A stretch of DNA of 64,000 nt from Sclerodactyla briareus (lineage: Eukaryota > Echinodermata > Holothuroidea > Dendrochirotida > Sclerodactylidae): the NCBI GenBank assembly GCA_026419785.1, contig JAODTK010004455.1, positions 62,001 through 126,000 of the forward strand. The letters are read 5' to 3'. The position numbers and the translations under genes were made by a program. Under the pieces are notes generated by a model. That model was not told the DNA's origin and did not search any database. It saw only the letters and a list, made by a program, of their open reading frames with translations. Positions 1-10,443 of this stretch are shown one piece after another (position 1 is the first letter of the stretch; the number at the start of each line of letters is the position of its first letter).

Positions 1-2
1 AC

Positions 3-900
3 AGCTTGAAGGAAGCCACCATTGTCCCGGTTCCTAAGAACAATTCTGTTCCCAGTCTAAATGACTATAGACCCGTGGCACTGACTTCTATTATTATGAA
101 TTCTTTTGAGAAACATGTTTTAAATAATTTATGCTCTAAATTGCCATCTGACCTTGACCCTTGCCAATTCGCCTATAGATCAAACAGAAGTGTAGACAAT
201 GCAATATTTATCAACATTCATGAAATTTCACAGCATCTTGAGCACAAGAATTCTCACGCTCAGTTTTATTTGTAGATTACAGCTCGGCTTTTGATACTAT
301 TATCCCTTCTAAACTGCATTCTAGCTCATCAATGACCTCAGGCTTCCGGTTTCTATTTGTAATTAGATTTTAGATTTTCTTGTGAATCGTCCTCAGGTTG
401 TCAGAATTTGTCATAATGTTTTTTTTCCATCTAACACTACGGTACTGGTACCCAGTGTCAAGTTTTGAATTCCTCGATACCCATATTACCGATAATAACA
501 CTTGTTCTGTAAATTGTACGGAAATTTTGAAGAAAGCTAGGTAACGTCTCTATTTTTGCGGAAGTTGAGATCGTGCGGATTCAATCAATGTATACTTAAT
601 TAATTTCTATCGTGCAATAGTCGAGAGCACTCTGACGTCATCGATCACTGTCTGGTTTGGCAGGGCCACGCAAGATGATACCCGCAGATTATCTGCAGTG
701 GTCAGGTCAGCTGAAAAGATAATCGGTGCTGATCTCCCTTCCCTGGAGTCGCTTTACATAAACAGGTCTCTTCGTAGAACGCAACTCATTTTATGCGATC
801 CTGGTCATCCTGCCAATGCATATTTCAATTTCTTGCCATCGCACCGTACGTTTCAGAAGGAACAAGCGGTTTACCTCCATTTTTTTTCCATCTGCCGTCA
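3..900 (+). mobile_element. CR1/L2-like LINE reverse transcriptase, cut by window start and internally deleted
   Basis: This is the remnant of a non-LTR retrotransposon polymerase, which copies element RNA into a nicked target. The first frame (6-275) carries the finger motif [20 protein letters not shown] and the [12 protein letters not shown] segment typical of CR1/L2-group enzymes. A frameshift near 270 moves the palm motif DYSSAFDT (aspartate codons at 275 and 293) into another frame. It then reads to about 455 and jumps to FLDTHITDNNT, so the part that should hold the YADD catalytic motif has been deleted. The C-terminal tail (about 560-860; VVRSAEKIIGADLPSLESLY, then DPGHPANAYF) is recognisable. 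The 5' part lies outside the window. It cannot be active. The group assignment is from memory of family motifs, and the exact clade is unsure. Confidence 0.85.
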
Positions 901-939
901 AATTTTAAAATGACCGGTAATATTTTTTTCAAACTTGCC

Positions 940-2440
940 CTGTTTTCTATTTTTCTATATGTCACAGTCGACGAGTTGTCCGAAAGGACTGTGACGGCAT
1001 GACCGCGCAGGGCCGACTGCCAGTGGGCTATGGCCCTGGCGATCGCCTCGGTCTCCAGGTGATTGATGTGGAGCTGGCTTTCCTCTGGGGGACCAGAGTC
1101 TTGAGGCAAGCTGGTTGTTCCACGCCCCTCTCCAACCCCGAGACGAGGCGGCGGTCGTAATGGTCGATTCTGGGTGATCCTCCCGAAAAGGTCTGCCCAG
1201 AGCCGCACTGGGCAGCTCTTTCCATCATAACAGGAAGGGTAGCTTTATGCGGAGGGACGCACAATCCACTGCCGGACGGAAGCGATCCAGCAGAGAACGT
1301 TGCATTGGGCGGCATGAAGGAGGCGGTAGAGAACATCGACCATGCTCGCAGCAAGGCCACGAAGCGCATCCAAGCGCGCTCTGGGGAGTAGGGGCTGCTG
1401 AGGATGGCTTCTGCCTCCGCTGCCATCCTGGTAAGCCGCTCCTGTGTAGGCGAAACGCGAGCGACAGAGAAGTCGAGCGTCCCCGCCCAGTACACTGTCG
1501 ACTGGCTGGATCCGACTTGTCCCAATTGACAAGCCAGCGCAGGCGCTGCAAATGAGCGATGGCCTGGGAGGTGTGCGCGCGCGTCCTCACTCGCCGCGAC
1601 GATTAGCTAATCGACGATGTACGCGGACGTTTTACCCTGGCCCGCCGGAGGAAGGCAAGGATTTGCCGGGTAACGCGCGTAAACACGCGAGGGGCCGTCG
1701 AAGAACCGAACGGAAGACACCCAACTGCCTGGCCGAAGGAGCGGAACCATCCGCGCTTCGAGGATGGGGCGCCATCGATCCTGCTTCTGTCGGTGGTAGG
1801 AAGAACCGGGATCGGAACAACGGCTCCTGGTGGTCCCGAGGCAGAGAGGCTTGATGGCGTCCTTCTCGAGAAGGGCGGCCATCTCCTTCTCGAGGGCGCT
1901 GCCCTTGGTGGAGTCCGAAGTCTCGTTGTCCAAGGAGCGCGAGGGCGGGGATGAGGTGCAGCTCGATCCGGTAGCCCTCGCTCATCACACCCAGGACCCA
2001 AGGACCCAGATCGATCGCCTCCCATGCTTCCTGGAAGTGCGTTAATCTAGGGGTGGGCATCCATAGGGGCGGTGCTTGCGCTGCATAGACGCCTTCCCAC
2101 TCCGCTCCACGAGCTGCTCGGGCGACGAGACGAGCCTCCACGGGCCTTTAGGAACCACTGCCCCGCGGTCGATCGTTTCGGCGGCCGTCGCGCTGTCGGG
2201 AACGGGAGGAAGGCGACTTAGGGCGGGCCTGCCACTGCCGCTGCTGCTGACAGCTGCTTCTGCGTGTGCGCTGCGCGGAGCCCTGCAGCCCCGCTCCACG
2301 CAGGCGCTTCAGTGTTTCCGCCTCTCCGTGGAGCCTCTCGTCGTACTTCCCCGCAAAGAGGTTCGATGCAAGAAGGGGCAGCTTCTGAAGTGCGGCCTTC
2401 ATGGTCTCCGTAGGCCATGGGACCGCGTCCAGCGTCCAGT
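940..2440 (-). mobile_element. DIRS-like retrotransposon fragment (gag-like, RT, RNase H)
   Basis: Read on the minus strand, this GC-rich block gives the reverse transcriptase and RNase H of a DIRS-type (tyrosine recombinase) retrotransposon, in several frames. The order is: a possible gag tail (about 2430-2042), ALEKEMAALLEKDAIKP (1901-1853), a degraded SRFFLPP / WRPI segment (1825-1770), LPFGSSTAPRVFTRV (about 1725-1670), the LDFSVARVSPTQERL segment (about 1475-1430), the RNase H motif LHINHLETEAIARAI (about 1075-1035) and SDNSST (985-967). The YVDD region is degraded beyond recognition. The tyrosine recombinase that should follow is missing, because homology stops near 940 against the LINE fragment. 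GC and CpG content are far higher than in the neighbours. The RT/RNase H call is firm; the gag call is weak. Confidence 0.85.
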
Positions 2441-2572
2441 CCTGGCGAACTGTTAAAAATCAGCCGCGAGAGAGGCTACAGAAGAGCCATAGCGCTCGCC
2501 ACGCAGAGACCCACAGAAGCCACCCGGAGGCCCGCACGCGCGGCACTGTCCATCTCCCGGGGGACGGAGTCC

Positions 2573-2603
2573 AGGGTTTAGGGTTAGGGTTAGGGTTAGG
2601 TTA
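2573..2603. repeat. Short interstitial TTAGGG repeat
   Basis: About four tandem TTAGGG units (one with an extra T) lie between the DIRS-like block and a CR1 3' end. TTAGGG is the common animal telomere repeat. The tract is far too short to be a chromosome end, so it is an interstitial repeat, left by repair or arising by chance. Confidence 0.9.
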
Positions 2604-2739
2604 CTTAGTACTTGGGCAGAATACTCCAACCCTGTCGAAGTATGGAATCCTACTTCTCGAAAGATAAGCAGGTAATTGAAAAACGTTCAGCGGAGGGCCT
2701 CTAGTCTTCAAATAAAAATTAAGGCGTCCCGGTCTAACT

Positions 2740-3150
2740 CCGATGGAGCTGAGACGAAACCAAGATGATTTGATTCACAATTTTTTTTTTCTCAAAATTA
2801 TTCATGGATTTGAGGGCCTTGCCTTTCACTATTTCTTCGAGTTTTCCAAAGTTACCACCAATAGGGGTCATTGCCTCAAGCTTCGTGGTAAATGCTGTAA
2901 ATTGAACATTCGGAAATATTTCTTCTCGCAGAGAGCTATTAATGAGTAGAATAACCTTCCTGCATATGTTGTTCTGTCTAAGTGTGTGAATGCGTTCAAG
3001 AACAGTCTTGATTTATTTTTCAAGAATTGTGGACGAATTCTTCGAGCATCTGGGTTGTTATTCTCTTTTGGGATGTTGTGGCTCTGGGGTCTCCTCATGA
3101 GATGTTGTTCATTCCTGACCCTTTTCACAAACTAAACTGAACTAAAACTA
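2740..3150 (+). mobile_element. CR1-type LINE, C-terminal end and 3' tail
   Basis: This is the end of a CR1-group reverse transcriptase. The protein reads LRRNQDDLI, then GHCLKLRGKCCKLNIRKYFF, then SQRAINE, stop, NNLPAYVV and VNAFKNSLDLFFKN. In the family this stretch is usually RRLRGDLI ... RKYFFSQRVVNEWNSLP ... NSFKNRLDKFW, so the stop at about 2946 replaces the usual tryptophan. The element ends in a tail of ACTGAACTAAAAC type (3130-3149), as expected for CR1-like 3' microsatellites. There is no upstream polymerase here, so it is a 5'-truncated copy. Non-functional. Confidence 0.85.
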
Positions 3151-3330
3151 CATTAGAGATTCTTGGTGAGTTTTTGTCCAATGTTTAAACTCTGTTCGAG
3201 AGTCCTCAGCATAAGCTTCAGAAATAATCGTTCGTGCTTGACGAATCTGCTAGAATCTATGGAAGATGTCACTAGGTCCAAGAATAGTCTTGATTTATTT
3301 TCAAGTATTTTTTGCTGTGGCTTCAACTAG
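3151..3330 (+). mobile_element. Second small CR1 3' fragment
   Basis: The sequence around 3279-3310 (AAGAATAGTCTTGATTTATT and following bases) repeats the 2999-3030 stretch of the preceding CR1 end. It is a second, shorter fragment or a local duplication. Little else can be said. Confidence 0.5.
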
Positions 3331-4088
3331 CCATCTCCTGACTATCGTTGGCTGTATTACCCGAATCAATCAGATACTAACAATGGACTAATGCTATCTT
3401 TGACTTTCGCTCCCCCAACGCACGAGGATTATCCTTTGTATCAGAGGCAATCTGCCTCTCGGAATCGAGCTTAGCACTTGAAACTAAATTTTAGACTAGC
3501 TTTTGCTGAACTTCGAACCGATCTTGATCAGACAAAGTCGCCAAAGATGTCTCTTACGTTTAATGCCAGAAAAAACTCTCTTTCCCTCGCCGGTTCAAAT
3601 AAAAACTTATAATGTGTTAGTTTGTGTTGCATTTTTCCTCTCTCCAGACTACAAGAATGTCAATGAGGAAACTCTACATAGAGTGGACGCTGGAAGTTAT
3701 GTGTTGCATTCCAAAAGTCTGTGAGAGAAATTTCCAGCAGGTCAGCAAAGATCAAGAGCACATGCTACTAACTAAGTAGGCCGGGCTCAGGGTCAATTAC
3801 TTGTGCGAAATAGTGAACTCTCTGAAGTGCATTCCTTGATTGAGTTATCATGCCAGAGATATTGCTCTGCATGAACAATTCACAAGGACAAATAGTCCAT
3901 TTCCCTGCACTTGCCTGAAATCTCGTTGTTGTGGTCATAGTAGGCAGTGGTTGGAACGAGCTAAGATTTTGCATTTGATGTAGGGTATTGACAATGCTAA
4001 TTAACAATATTGATGTAGGCATTGGCAATCTACCAAGTATTTATTATACAGGTTTTCTGCTTGTGGACCCATAGCACATACTCTAAAA
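3331..4088. other. Unassigned AT-rich stretch
   Basis: I see no recognisable gene. Open frames of 73 codons (3503-3724, +) and 86 codons (3768-4028, -) show no known motif and are probably chance. Confidence 0.5.
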
Positions 4089-4492
4089 GGGGAGGTGTGA
4101 AAAATTCTACACATCACCGGTGTAACTCTAATTCTACACAAGCGAGAGGTGTAATTTGATTCAATATCTAATTCCTATCAGATGCAAGCATTTATAACAG
4201 TGATAAGTAAGGAAAAGTCGATAAAAAAGTAAGCAGTTTTGAACCACTGGACTCATTATATTTTTGACAGACGGATGTAAAAGTCTGAAAGTTACCAGCA
4301 ACTTTCATGATTAGTAGACTGTTTTGTTCTCTACCACACGATTTGTGCTTGATAGAATGACTCAGTGGTAGTTCATATTACACTCTGATAAATCTGCTTC
4401 AAACGGTGTAGACAACTCCAAAGTCAGTCACCTAAAATTTTGGTGCCCTTGTCACTCCGGTGATGTGTAAAATTTTACTCCACTCATGTTTA
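4089..4492. mobile_element. Candidate non-autonomous inverted-repeat element (MITE-like)
   Basis: The left end (about 4090-4126, core TTCTACACATCACCGGTGTA) and the reverse complement of 4452-4490 (core TTTTACACATCACCGGAGTG) match closely, giving imperfect inverted repeats of about 37 bp around roughly 330 bp without coding potential. Further half-motifs of GTGTAAAATT / AATTTTACAC type follow at 4512-4600. This suits a MITE or a degenerate nest of several, but no target-site duplication could be fixed. Confidence 0.5.
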
Positions 4493-4716
4493 AAAAGACA
4501 ATATACACACTGGTGTGAAACACAAAGGTAGTGAATTTTACACCTGCGCAGTTGTGCACTAGTTACACTGGGGATGTATAGGATTCTACAAAATTTGTGT
4601 GGAAATAGTGTGCATCATCACGATTGCATTAACACCACCCCAAGCTCTCACAAATTGTAAGGGTCCGCACTGCTTGGAGGGGTGCTGAAGTTCTAAACCT
4701 GTAGCTTCAGTCACAA

Positions 4717-4771
4717 TTACTCACTCACTCAATCACTCACTCACTAACTCACTCATCACTCACTTACTCAT
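4717..4771. repeat. (TCAC)n microsatellite at a LINE 3' end
   Basis: An imperfect TCAC/ACTC array directly abuts the 3' end of the family Z LINE on the minus strand, so it reads as a (GTGA)n-type tail of that element. A related TCAC/CAAT tract adjoins the family Z copy at about 38,031-38,060. Confidence 0.8.
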
Positions 4772-5190
4772 TGGAGCACATGTCAGGGAGGCACTGAGCC
4801 GGATGCACCCGCCGTTTCCGAACGCCCAGCCTCCCCCGATTCGGGTAAGCGACCAGGCCCGGGACTAGCCCAGCCACCCACATTCCCTGATGTACCTGCG
4901 AACCTGCGCCAACCATAAGCTACGGGAGCGTCGCGGCGGTCGGTCTCAATCCACCAGATCCCGTTCACACAGGACACGGTGGGCAGGATCGTCCACCGGG
5001 AGGCGCGCCATATGCCAAGGAAGCGCGTTGGCATCGCGGAACAGGCAGCTAGCCTTCACCATCTCCGCTTCCAAGAGAACCCTGGCGTGGGATACACGAT
5101 CCTGACAGCGATAACCAAAGATCGGCAAAGTGAGGTAGTCAAAAAGGAATCCAAACGCCGTCTCAGCCCAACAGTGAAGCGCTGTTCACA
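4772..5190 (-). mobile_element. APE-type LINE (family Z), C-terminal 3' fragment
   Basis: On the minus strand the translation gives FGYRCQDRVSHARVLLEAEM, HMARLPVDDPAHRVLCERD and, in another frame, RSLWLAQVRRYIRECGWAG. These belong to the C-terminal tail of a LINE whose proteins are often mislabelled 'craniofacial development protein 2-like' in animal genomes; I call it family Z because the clade (RTE- or R1/I-like) is uncertain. The tail usually reads LGYRW..FVSN.R.L ... GHVARFP..DPAHRIL. The polymerase core is absent here. It abuts the TCAC microsatellite at its 3' end. Confidence 0.8.
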
Positions 5191-5394
5191 GTAGTTCGAA
5201 GCCTGTGTCTTTCTCATATTGCGGGGAGACGTGAAATATTGTTTATCGACCCATTTGGAGCCAACAACAACAGTTACAGCTCTTCTCTAGTCGTGAAGAC
5301 AACATGCGCAACTAGGGGCACCTGATTAAATCGTTTTCTGGAAATCACTGAACTTCATTCCATACCATAATTTCCTCGCGATTCATTTTGCCCA

Positions 5395-5890
5395 AAACGC
5401 AATTAATGATGAGAGCGCATGCCTGGATGGCACTTAGCTGCATCCACCCGCCGCTTCCAATCCCCCAGCCTCCTCTTGGCAAGTGGACCAGTGCTGAGCC
5501 TGTCCCTTCTCCCCAACTCTCCGAAGTAACCCCCGCGCAGCGCGGCCACCATGAGCAACATGGCCCCCCTAGCGGACGGCCTTAACCCATTGTCACGTGG
5601 AGACAGAACACGGTGGACGGGATCCCGACCACCGAGCGGCGCACCATATGCCCAAAGAAGGCGCAGTGACGATCATGAATCAGGAAGCTGACCTCACCAT
5701 CACCGCCTCCCCTGGTACCCTTTCGTTGGATACCCAGTCTTGATTAACATCGGTATCCAGGATACGGCGAAGTGAGGTAGCCAATAAAGCATTCAGTCTC
5801 CGCCTCAGTACAACAGGGAGCATCGACGCTTCACTAGAGTAATGGGAAGACTGGAAGCACAATTGAGCTGAAAACACGGAGCTTCGGTAC
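5395..5890 (-). mobile_element. Family Z LINE, second C-terminal fragment
   Basis: This minus-strand stretch repeats the same protein tail as the neighbouring copy at 4772-5190: LRRRLNALLATSLRRILDTD, then WVSNERVPGEA. Its 3' end aligns with that copy (GCATGCCTGGATGGCACT at 5416-5433). The 38 bp at 5847-5884 also occur at 6420-6457, where the upstream fragment ends. It is therefore either the continuation of that fragment, separated by a 535-bp insertion, or an independent truncated copy. Confidence 0.75.
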
Positions 5891-6419
5891 ACCTCCCACC
5901 TAAAAACCTCACAACATAATCATATCTCCTGCTTTTTCATGTCACATGATACTTGTTGAACGCCGACGCAACATGGATTCGAACTGAAATAATGGATTCG
6001 TAGGTCCTATTTATAGCGGCAAATAGGGCCGAGTAGCTCAATGAGAGGCCAATGTCTGCCCCGAATACTTCACTGCCCGATACATTCATCAAAACCCCTG
6101 ATTTCATCACTAAAACCTACTCTTCACGGCAAACGTCTCCAACAGCCCGTTTGGCGTTCCATACTCTTTGGAGAATTGCGCAAGTTCATCACTGCATTGC
6201 GCATTTATCGCATCCGATAAATTCACGAACGCGATAAAGTTAGAATATTTTCAACTTGACGTCCGATATATTTATCGTATCGTATCGATAATCGCACGAG
6301 TGTGAACACTCCTATTGGAAATAAAACTTTTCACTCGACGTCCGATAAAAGTCTCGTATCGTAGCGCATCGCTCTAATGTGAACAGTCCTTGAGCGTCCA
6401 AGCCCCAATAGAACACAGC
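5885..6419. mobile_element. Non-coding insertion-like segment inside a family Z LINE
   Basis: The segment separates two family Z fragments and is flanked by a diverged 38-bp direct repeat. Its right part holds two copies, about 80 bp apart (6248-6318 and 6328-6391), of a unit with GACGTCCGATA, a TATCGTATCG-type run and a GTGTGAACACTCC / GTGAACAGTCC end. Such ends resemble DNA-transposon termini, but no matching left end was found. The 61-codon frame at 6052 has no recognisable motif. Confidence 0.45.
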
Positions 6420-6840
6420 AAGACTGGAAGTACACTAAGAGCCGAAAACACGGATCTTGGAGCTTTTGCTCAGATATCGCGACTGCCACACGCCACTATC
6501 TAGTGACTTCATGACTCCATATGCCAACCCGAGGCTACTAACCTCGAGCTCGCATGTAGCAGAGCCACTGATGCCAATGCCGAGGTAAGCGAATGACGTT
6601 CTCGCCCATCTCCTGGACAGACCCAGCAGGACTGCCCAAGATTCCACCGAAAGACTGAATCTTAGTCTTGGTCCATGACACCTGAAGGCCCAAAGGATTT
6701 GACCGGACTAAGGTTCAAGCGGCCATCGACCAGAGAATCCTCGAACCCGGCAAGTCAGACAGCATCATCCGCGAAGTCCAAGTCAGAAACCCCGACTGCA
6801 CCCACCTAGCTCCGCAGTCCTGTTAAGGATGATCCTAGCG
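6420..6840 (-). mobile_element. Family Z LINE, reverse transcriptase palm to thumb
   Basis: Read on the minus strand, the fragment starts with VSDLDFADDAV. FADD (6764-6775) is the catalytic YADD-equivalent of the polymerase and is intact. It continues through SWTKTKIQSF-like sequence to SFAYLGIGISGS, LGLAYGVMKSLD and SRYLSKSSKIRVFGS. Two or more frameshifts break the frame. It lies downstream, on the same strand, of the endonuclease/linker fragment at 6900-7835; the front half of the polymerase between them has been deleted. Confidence 0.8.
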
Positions 6841-6899
6841 AAGACTAATTTTTAAAGTTTCTTTTTCGTGTGTGTCTTTTTGTGTTAGCACTCTGTGTC

Positions 6900-7835
6900 T
6901 TCCTAAAAGCGCTTACAAGTTTGTTGTAACGTAATGTGATGTTCCCACATCGGATTCCTTAGTCAAGTTTCTGCCGTCATCTGCCTTGACAGCTGGGCAC
7001 CGCACCACAGAGACGAGTTGCGAAGTCGCTATATCGCTCTGTAGGCCGACTGCGAGGCACCTGTTGCCAGGTGCCTCTCCACGATTCACATAGACGCTGG
7101 ACCTCCGCCTCACGGTCGGGTCGCAGTACCCTCGGTGCCATGCGCCGAAGCTCCCTAGAATGCTGAGTCTTAGCACTGAGCCTGGCGACTCCGCTCAATG
7201 CCTCCTACTGTTTCTCTAGTAATTTCTTCGGTTGTCCTCCTAGAACGCTCCAGGATGTACTCTCCGCTGCCTGTCTCGAGGATGCAGGCGTTGAAGTCTT
7301 CCCATCTCTGTTCGTGTCCACATCCGGCTCCAGCCCCTCAAACGACTGCCTCATTTTGTCAGCATACACTGTGGCTACTTTCGGATTTTTTAGGTCAGCG
7401 TAATGACCAGCAACATGTAATCAGTTGTGAAGAACTGGCACGACCCTGCCGTTCATGAGCATTCTCCATCTCCAGTCTATGAGTACATGGTTGATCTCTT
7501 CGACAGAAAAAAAAAAACATCAATGCGAGTACCAAGTCTAGCGCCTCGCATCAAATCTTTGGACCTACGAACAGCAGAACCAGCAACTAGACTAAGGTCA
7601 CGATTTATAGCAAAGTCAAGTAGCCTAAGACCGCTATCATCACGGCTACCTGCCTACCCTATACATGCGGGCCAGGACCATGACTCAAAGCCTTCCCCCC
7701 TGACACCAGTGGAGGCATTGAAATCACCCAGGATGACCGTTGCTTTCTTTCACCAAGACCAAATCATCGCTTATTCCGATCAGTGCGTACACTGCGACGA
7801 TTGATAAAACACCCACAGTGTGGGTGATGCCACAA
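6900..7835 (-). mobile_element. Family Z LINE, APE endonuclease end and linker
   Basis: The minus strand encodes the second half of the apurinic-like endonuclease that nicks the target for this LINE. GITHTVGVLS opens it, VILGDFN (around 7715-7735, the conserved GDFN metal-site motif) follows, and then the linker toward the polymerase: NRGEAPGNRCLAVGLQSDIA and VVRCPAVKADDGRNLTKESD. The plus-strand copy at 30.9-32.3 kb aligns through the same order and served as guide. Many stops and frameshifts, including a run of A at about 7509, make it a relic. Confidence 0.8.
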
Positions 7836-8574
7836 TTACAGCAATAATTCTTGTTAGCCTATGTCCTTCCAAGCCGCCGAATAATTAACCTGTTATATAA
7901 TGAATGTTTGTCCTCACAAGACACTTAAAGACAAACATTGTGCAATGTTCCATGGGACATTAAGGCACAATATACTTCAGGTGTTCCTGTTTTTAATGGG
8001 TTCTTGAACACCTCGTTTGCGGTTCGCATATATTTCACTTTTGGTTGAGTGTTTGATGATATTCACTATTGTCACATGTTGGCAGTTGCTGAGTATATGG
8101 TAACCATATGTTGTTGTTGCACCAAGATTCTCGTAATGCAACAGAGGATTTTGAGGATCCCTCCCCAAAGGCAAAAGGAATCTATTTCATCCCGTTTTTC
8201 TTCTTGGGGTAGGTTCGTAAGTAGAAGAACACACATCGGTTGCGGTTCCAACCCTACTCTTGGGTTCACCTCAATCGTACTGTGCCCAACTTACAGCCCA
8301 CCTTTTTTTTGTTCTCACGAAGGTGCCATGCCCCCCCCCCCTCCCCTATTACGCACTGTCAACCACAGGCTACTAGTTGTTGCCACCCGTCCCAACCTGG
8401 TCGGGGAACTTGCCAACAGAACATGTGGACAGAATCACTTGGCAAAAGGCTTGCCATTTGCAGAAAGAACATGATCGACCTGGTCTGCGACCCATGTGTA
8501 ATCCAGGTAGAGACTATGAGAGACAGTGGTCAGTGATTAGAATAACTGCCTCTCTGCTATTTGGCTAAGGCTTG
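7836..8574. other. Unassigned stretch with a small hairpin
   Basis: No gene is recognisable; the 141- and 98-codon plus-strand frames overlap each other and lack motifs. A perfect 8-bp inverted repeat AGGTGTTC / GAACACCT (7979-7986 and 8006-8013) could form a stem with a 19-base loop. An 11-base C run lies at 8331-8341. Confidence 0.4.
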
Positions 8575-9770
8575 TTATACTTTAGTTTAGTTCAGTGAGG
8601 AAGCGTCCGGAAGGATAGCCTCATGAATTAACTCTGTACCCTGCAACCCCAAAAGAAGAACGCCCTCTCAATTCCTGAAAAAAAAACATATCAAGACTGT
8701 TTGTGGAGGCACTAAGTCTCTGAGACGAAACAACTCCTCAGGAGGCTGTTCCACTCATTGATCACTCTTCGGTAGGAAAATACTAATACCGAATATCTAA
8801 CCTGCCACATTTCCTGTCCCGAATCGAATCACCTCGAATCCACCTTATATGATGTCGAGCCGATCGAGACGCTTGAATCTTTCCTCATATGGCGATTCTC
8901 GCAGATTCTTAATTAATCTGCTAGTTCTTCTTTGAACTCATTCATTGGCAACTTATCTTCCGAGAGGTGAAGATCCCACACCTGCACGGGATACTAAGAT
9001 AGGACTTACCAACTTTTTAAACAGCCTAGCAACAATATCCTCATGAGCAACTGAAATTACGTTCAAGGAAGCTGAAATCCAATTACCTTTCCAACAGCTC
9101 CCTGCACACTGTTTAGAAGGTTTCAACGTAGAACCGAAAAATCACCCACGATGTTTTTTTTATTTTTTTATTATCACTTGCATTGTCGACGTTTAAAAAA
9201 CATCTTGCCAATCGGAGGACCATTTAGAGATTTGTTCTAAACATCTTGAACAATTGCAACATCGCTATTCGAAGTCACTTCCCAATACGACTTGGTGACG
9301 TCCACGAATGTTCTAACACTGGAATGCTAAGAAATAGGGACCATGACGGATCCTTTGGAGACACTACATTCTCTAAGTAGGTAACCTTTATAATACAACT
9401 CGCTGCCCCCTATTATAAAGCCACTCTTTAACCCATTCCGGGACCTCGCCGGTGATACCCAAACTCTCCAGTTTGAGTGTGAGACGTTTATGAGTCACCT
9501 TGTTAAACGCCTACTGAGTGCCCAGGAGAATAACATCAACAGCGTTACCCTTATAGAACTAGTAGCATTTTCCATAAATTCCAGCGGATTAGTCAAGCAC
9601 GAGCGATTTTTCCTGAAGCCATGCTGAAACCCCCGGATCAGATCTCTGAGAAAATTCACCATATAGTCCTCAATAAAATAAACGAGTCCATTACTTTACA
9701 TACACACGGTGACCTCAATGGCCTGTAATTACAAGAATGAGACTGAAAACCTTTCTGACAATCCTTGCCT
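8575..9770 (-). mobile_element. CR1-clade LINE, palm to 3' end, degenerate
   Basis: The minus strand carries a CR1-type polymerase from the palm to the 3' tail. From the 5' side: QHGFRKNRSCLTNPLEFMEN (about 9635-9575, a CR1 hallmark), AFNKVTHKRLTLKLESLGI, WVKEWLYNRGQRVVL, a damaged catalytic stretch FVDVTKSYWEV (about 9310, where FADDTKL is usual), WSSDWQDVF, TSRLIKNLRESPYEERFKRL (about 8930-8870), and FSYRRVINEWNSL (about 8780-8740). The end, read on the minus strand, is an ACTGAACTAAACTAAA tail (8581-8596). Loss of the aspartate pair and many stops make it inactive. Confidence 0.9.
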
Positions 9771-10308
9771 TCCCCCAAACCTCAGGAAAACCACTTTCTT
9801 CTGAAGTATCATTGGAAATAAGGCTAATGGAACAGACAATTGGTCAGCAAACGACTTTGGAAATAAACGTGCAATTCACTGCGTTCTTCATTACCGGTAC
9901 CCATAGGCCCTTGAACTTATTCCTAACTCAAACTGGCGGAAAAACAAAGCAGCGCAACTGAATACCCATCGGCCATTACTTATATAAGTTATTTTTCCGC
10001 CCCACTCAAAGTGACATCGCAATTTCTATAGCGATTCTGGCGCGAGAATGATTTGGAAATTCCTTCTTTAAAAATTGTCCATCTTTTTGGAGCGAGTCTA
10101 GGCAACGTTGTTTCCAGTTCCTAGACTGCTAGCAGCGCGACGTCGCCTAGGAGACAGATTTTTGGTAACTACTTTCTTTTTTCTTGACGGGTCCCCTGTT
10201 TGTCCATTTTTCCTCCTCCACTGGTTTGGTCCTTTGTTCCCACGCTTGGGTATTAGCGTTTTTAAACCTTACCTTCATACTTTCGGGCTCCTCGGTGTAT
10301 TTTCCCAC
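9771..10308. other. Unassigned stretch
   Basis: No recognisable gene. The frame opening at 10108 (98 codons) runs into the 45-bp tandem repeat and owes its length to it. Confidence 0.4.
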
Positions 10309-10443
10309 CCTCAGAGCCTAAATTTCAGAGGTATGACAGCACCTCTTCTTAGGCCTCAGAGCCTGGACTTCACAGGAATGTCAGTACCTCTCCTTAGGCC
10401 TTAGAGCCTAGGCTTCAGAGGTACGACAGTACCTCTCCTTGTT
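10309..10443. repeat. Three tandem 45-bp repeats
   Basis: Units start at 10309, 10354 and 10399 and share the pattern CCTCAGAGCCT(N)ACTTCAGAG, then GTACCTCTCCTTAGG. Since 45 is a multiple of three, a frame stays open over them and would encode 15-residue repeats of PQSL-F-GM--PLLR type on the plus strand. No known protein repeat matches, and there is a stop in unit 3. Confidence 0.9.

Noticed and set aside
2573-2603. A chromosome end
   Set aside because: Only about four TTAGGG units, with unrelated sequence on both sides.
6020-6060. A second tRNA-like promoter (GTAGCTCAATGAG)
   Set aside because: An A-box-like string without a B box downstream on the same strand; the GTTCGAATCC-like string at about 5977 is on the other strand.
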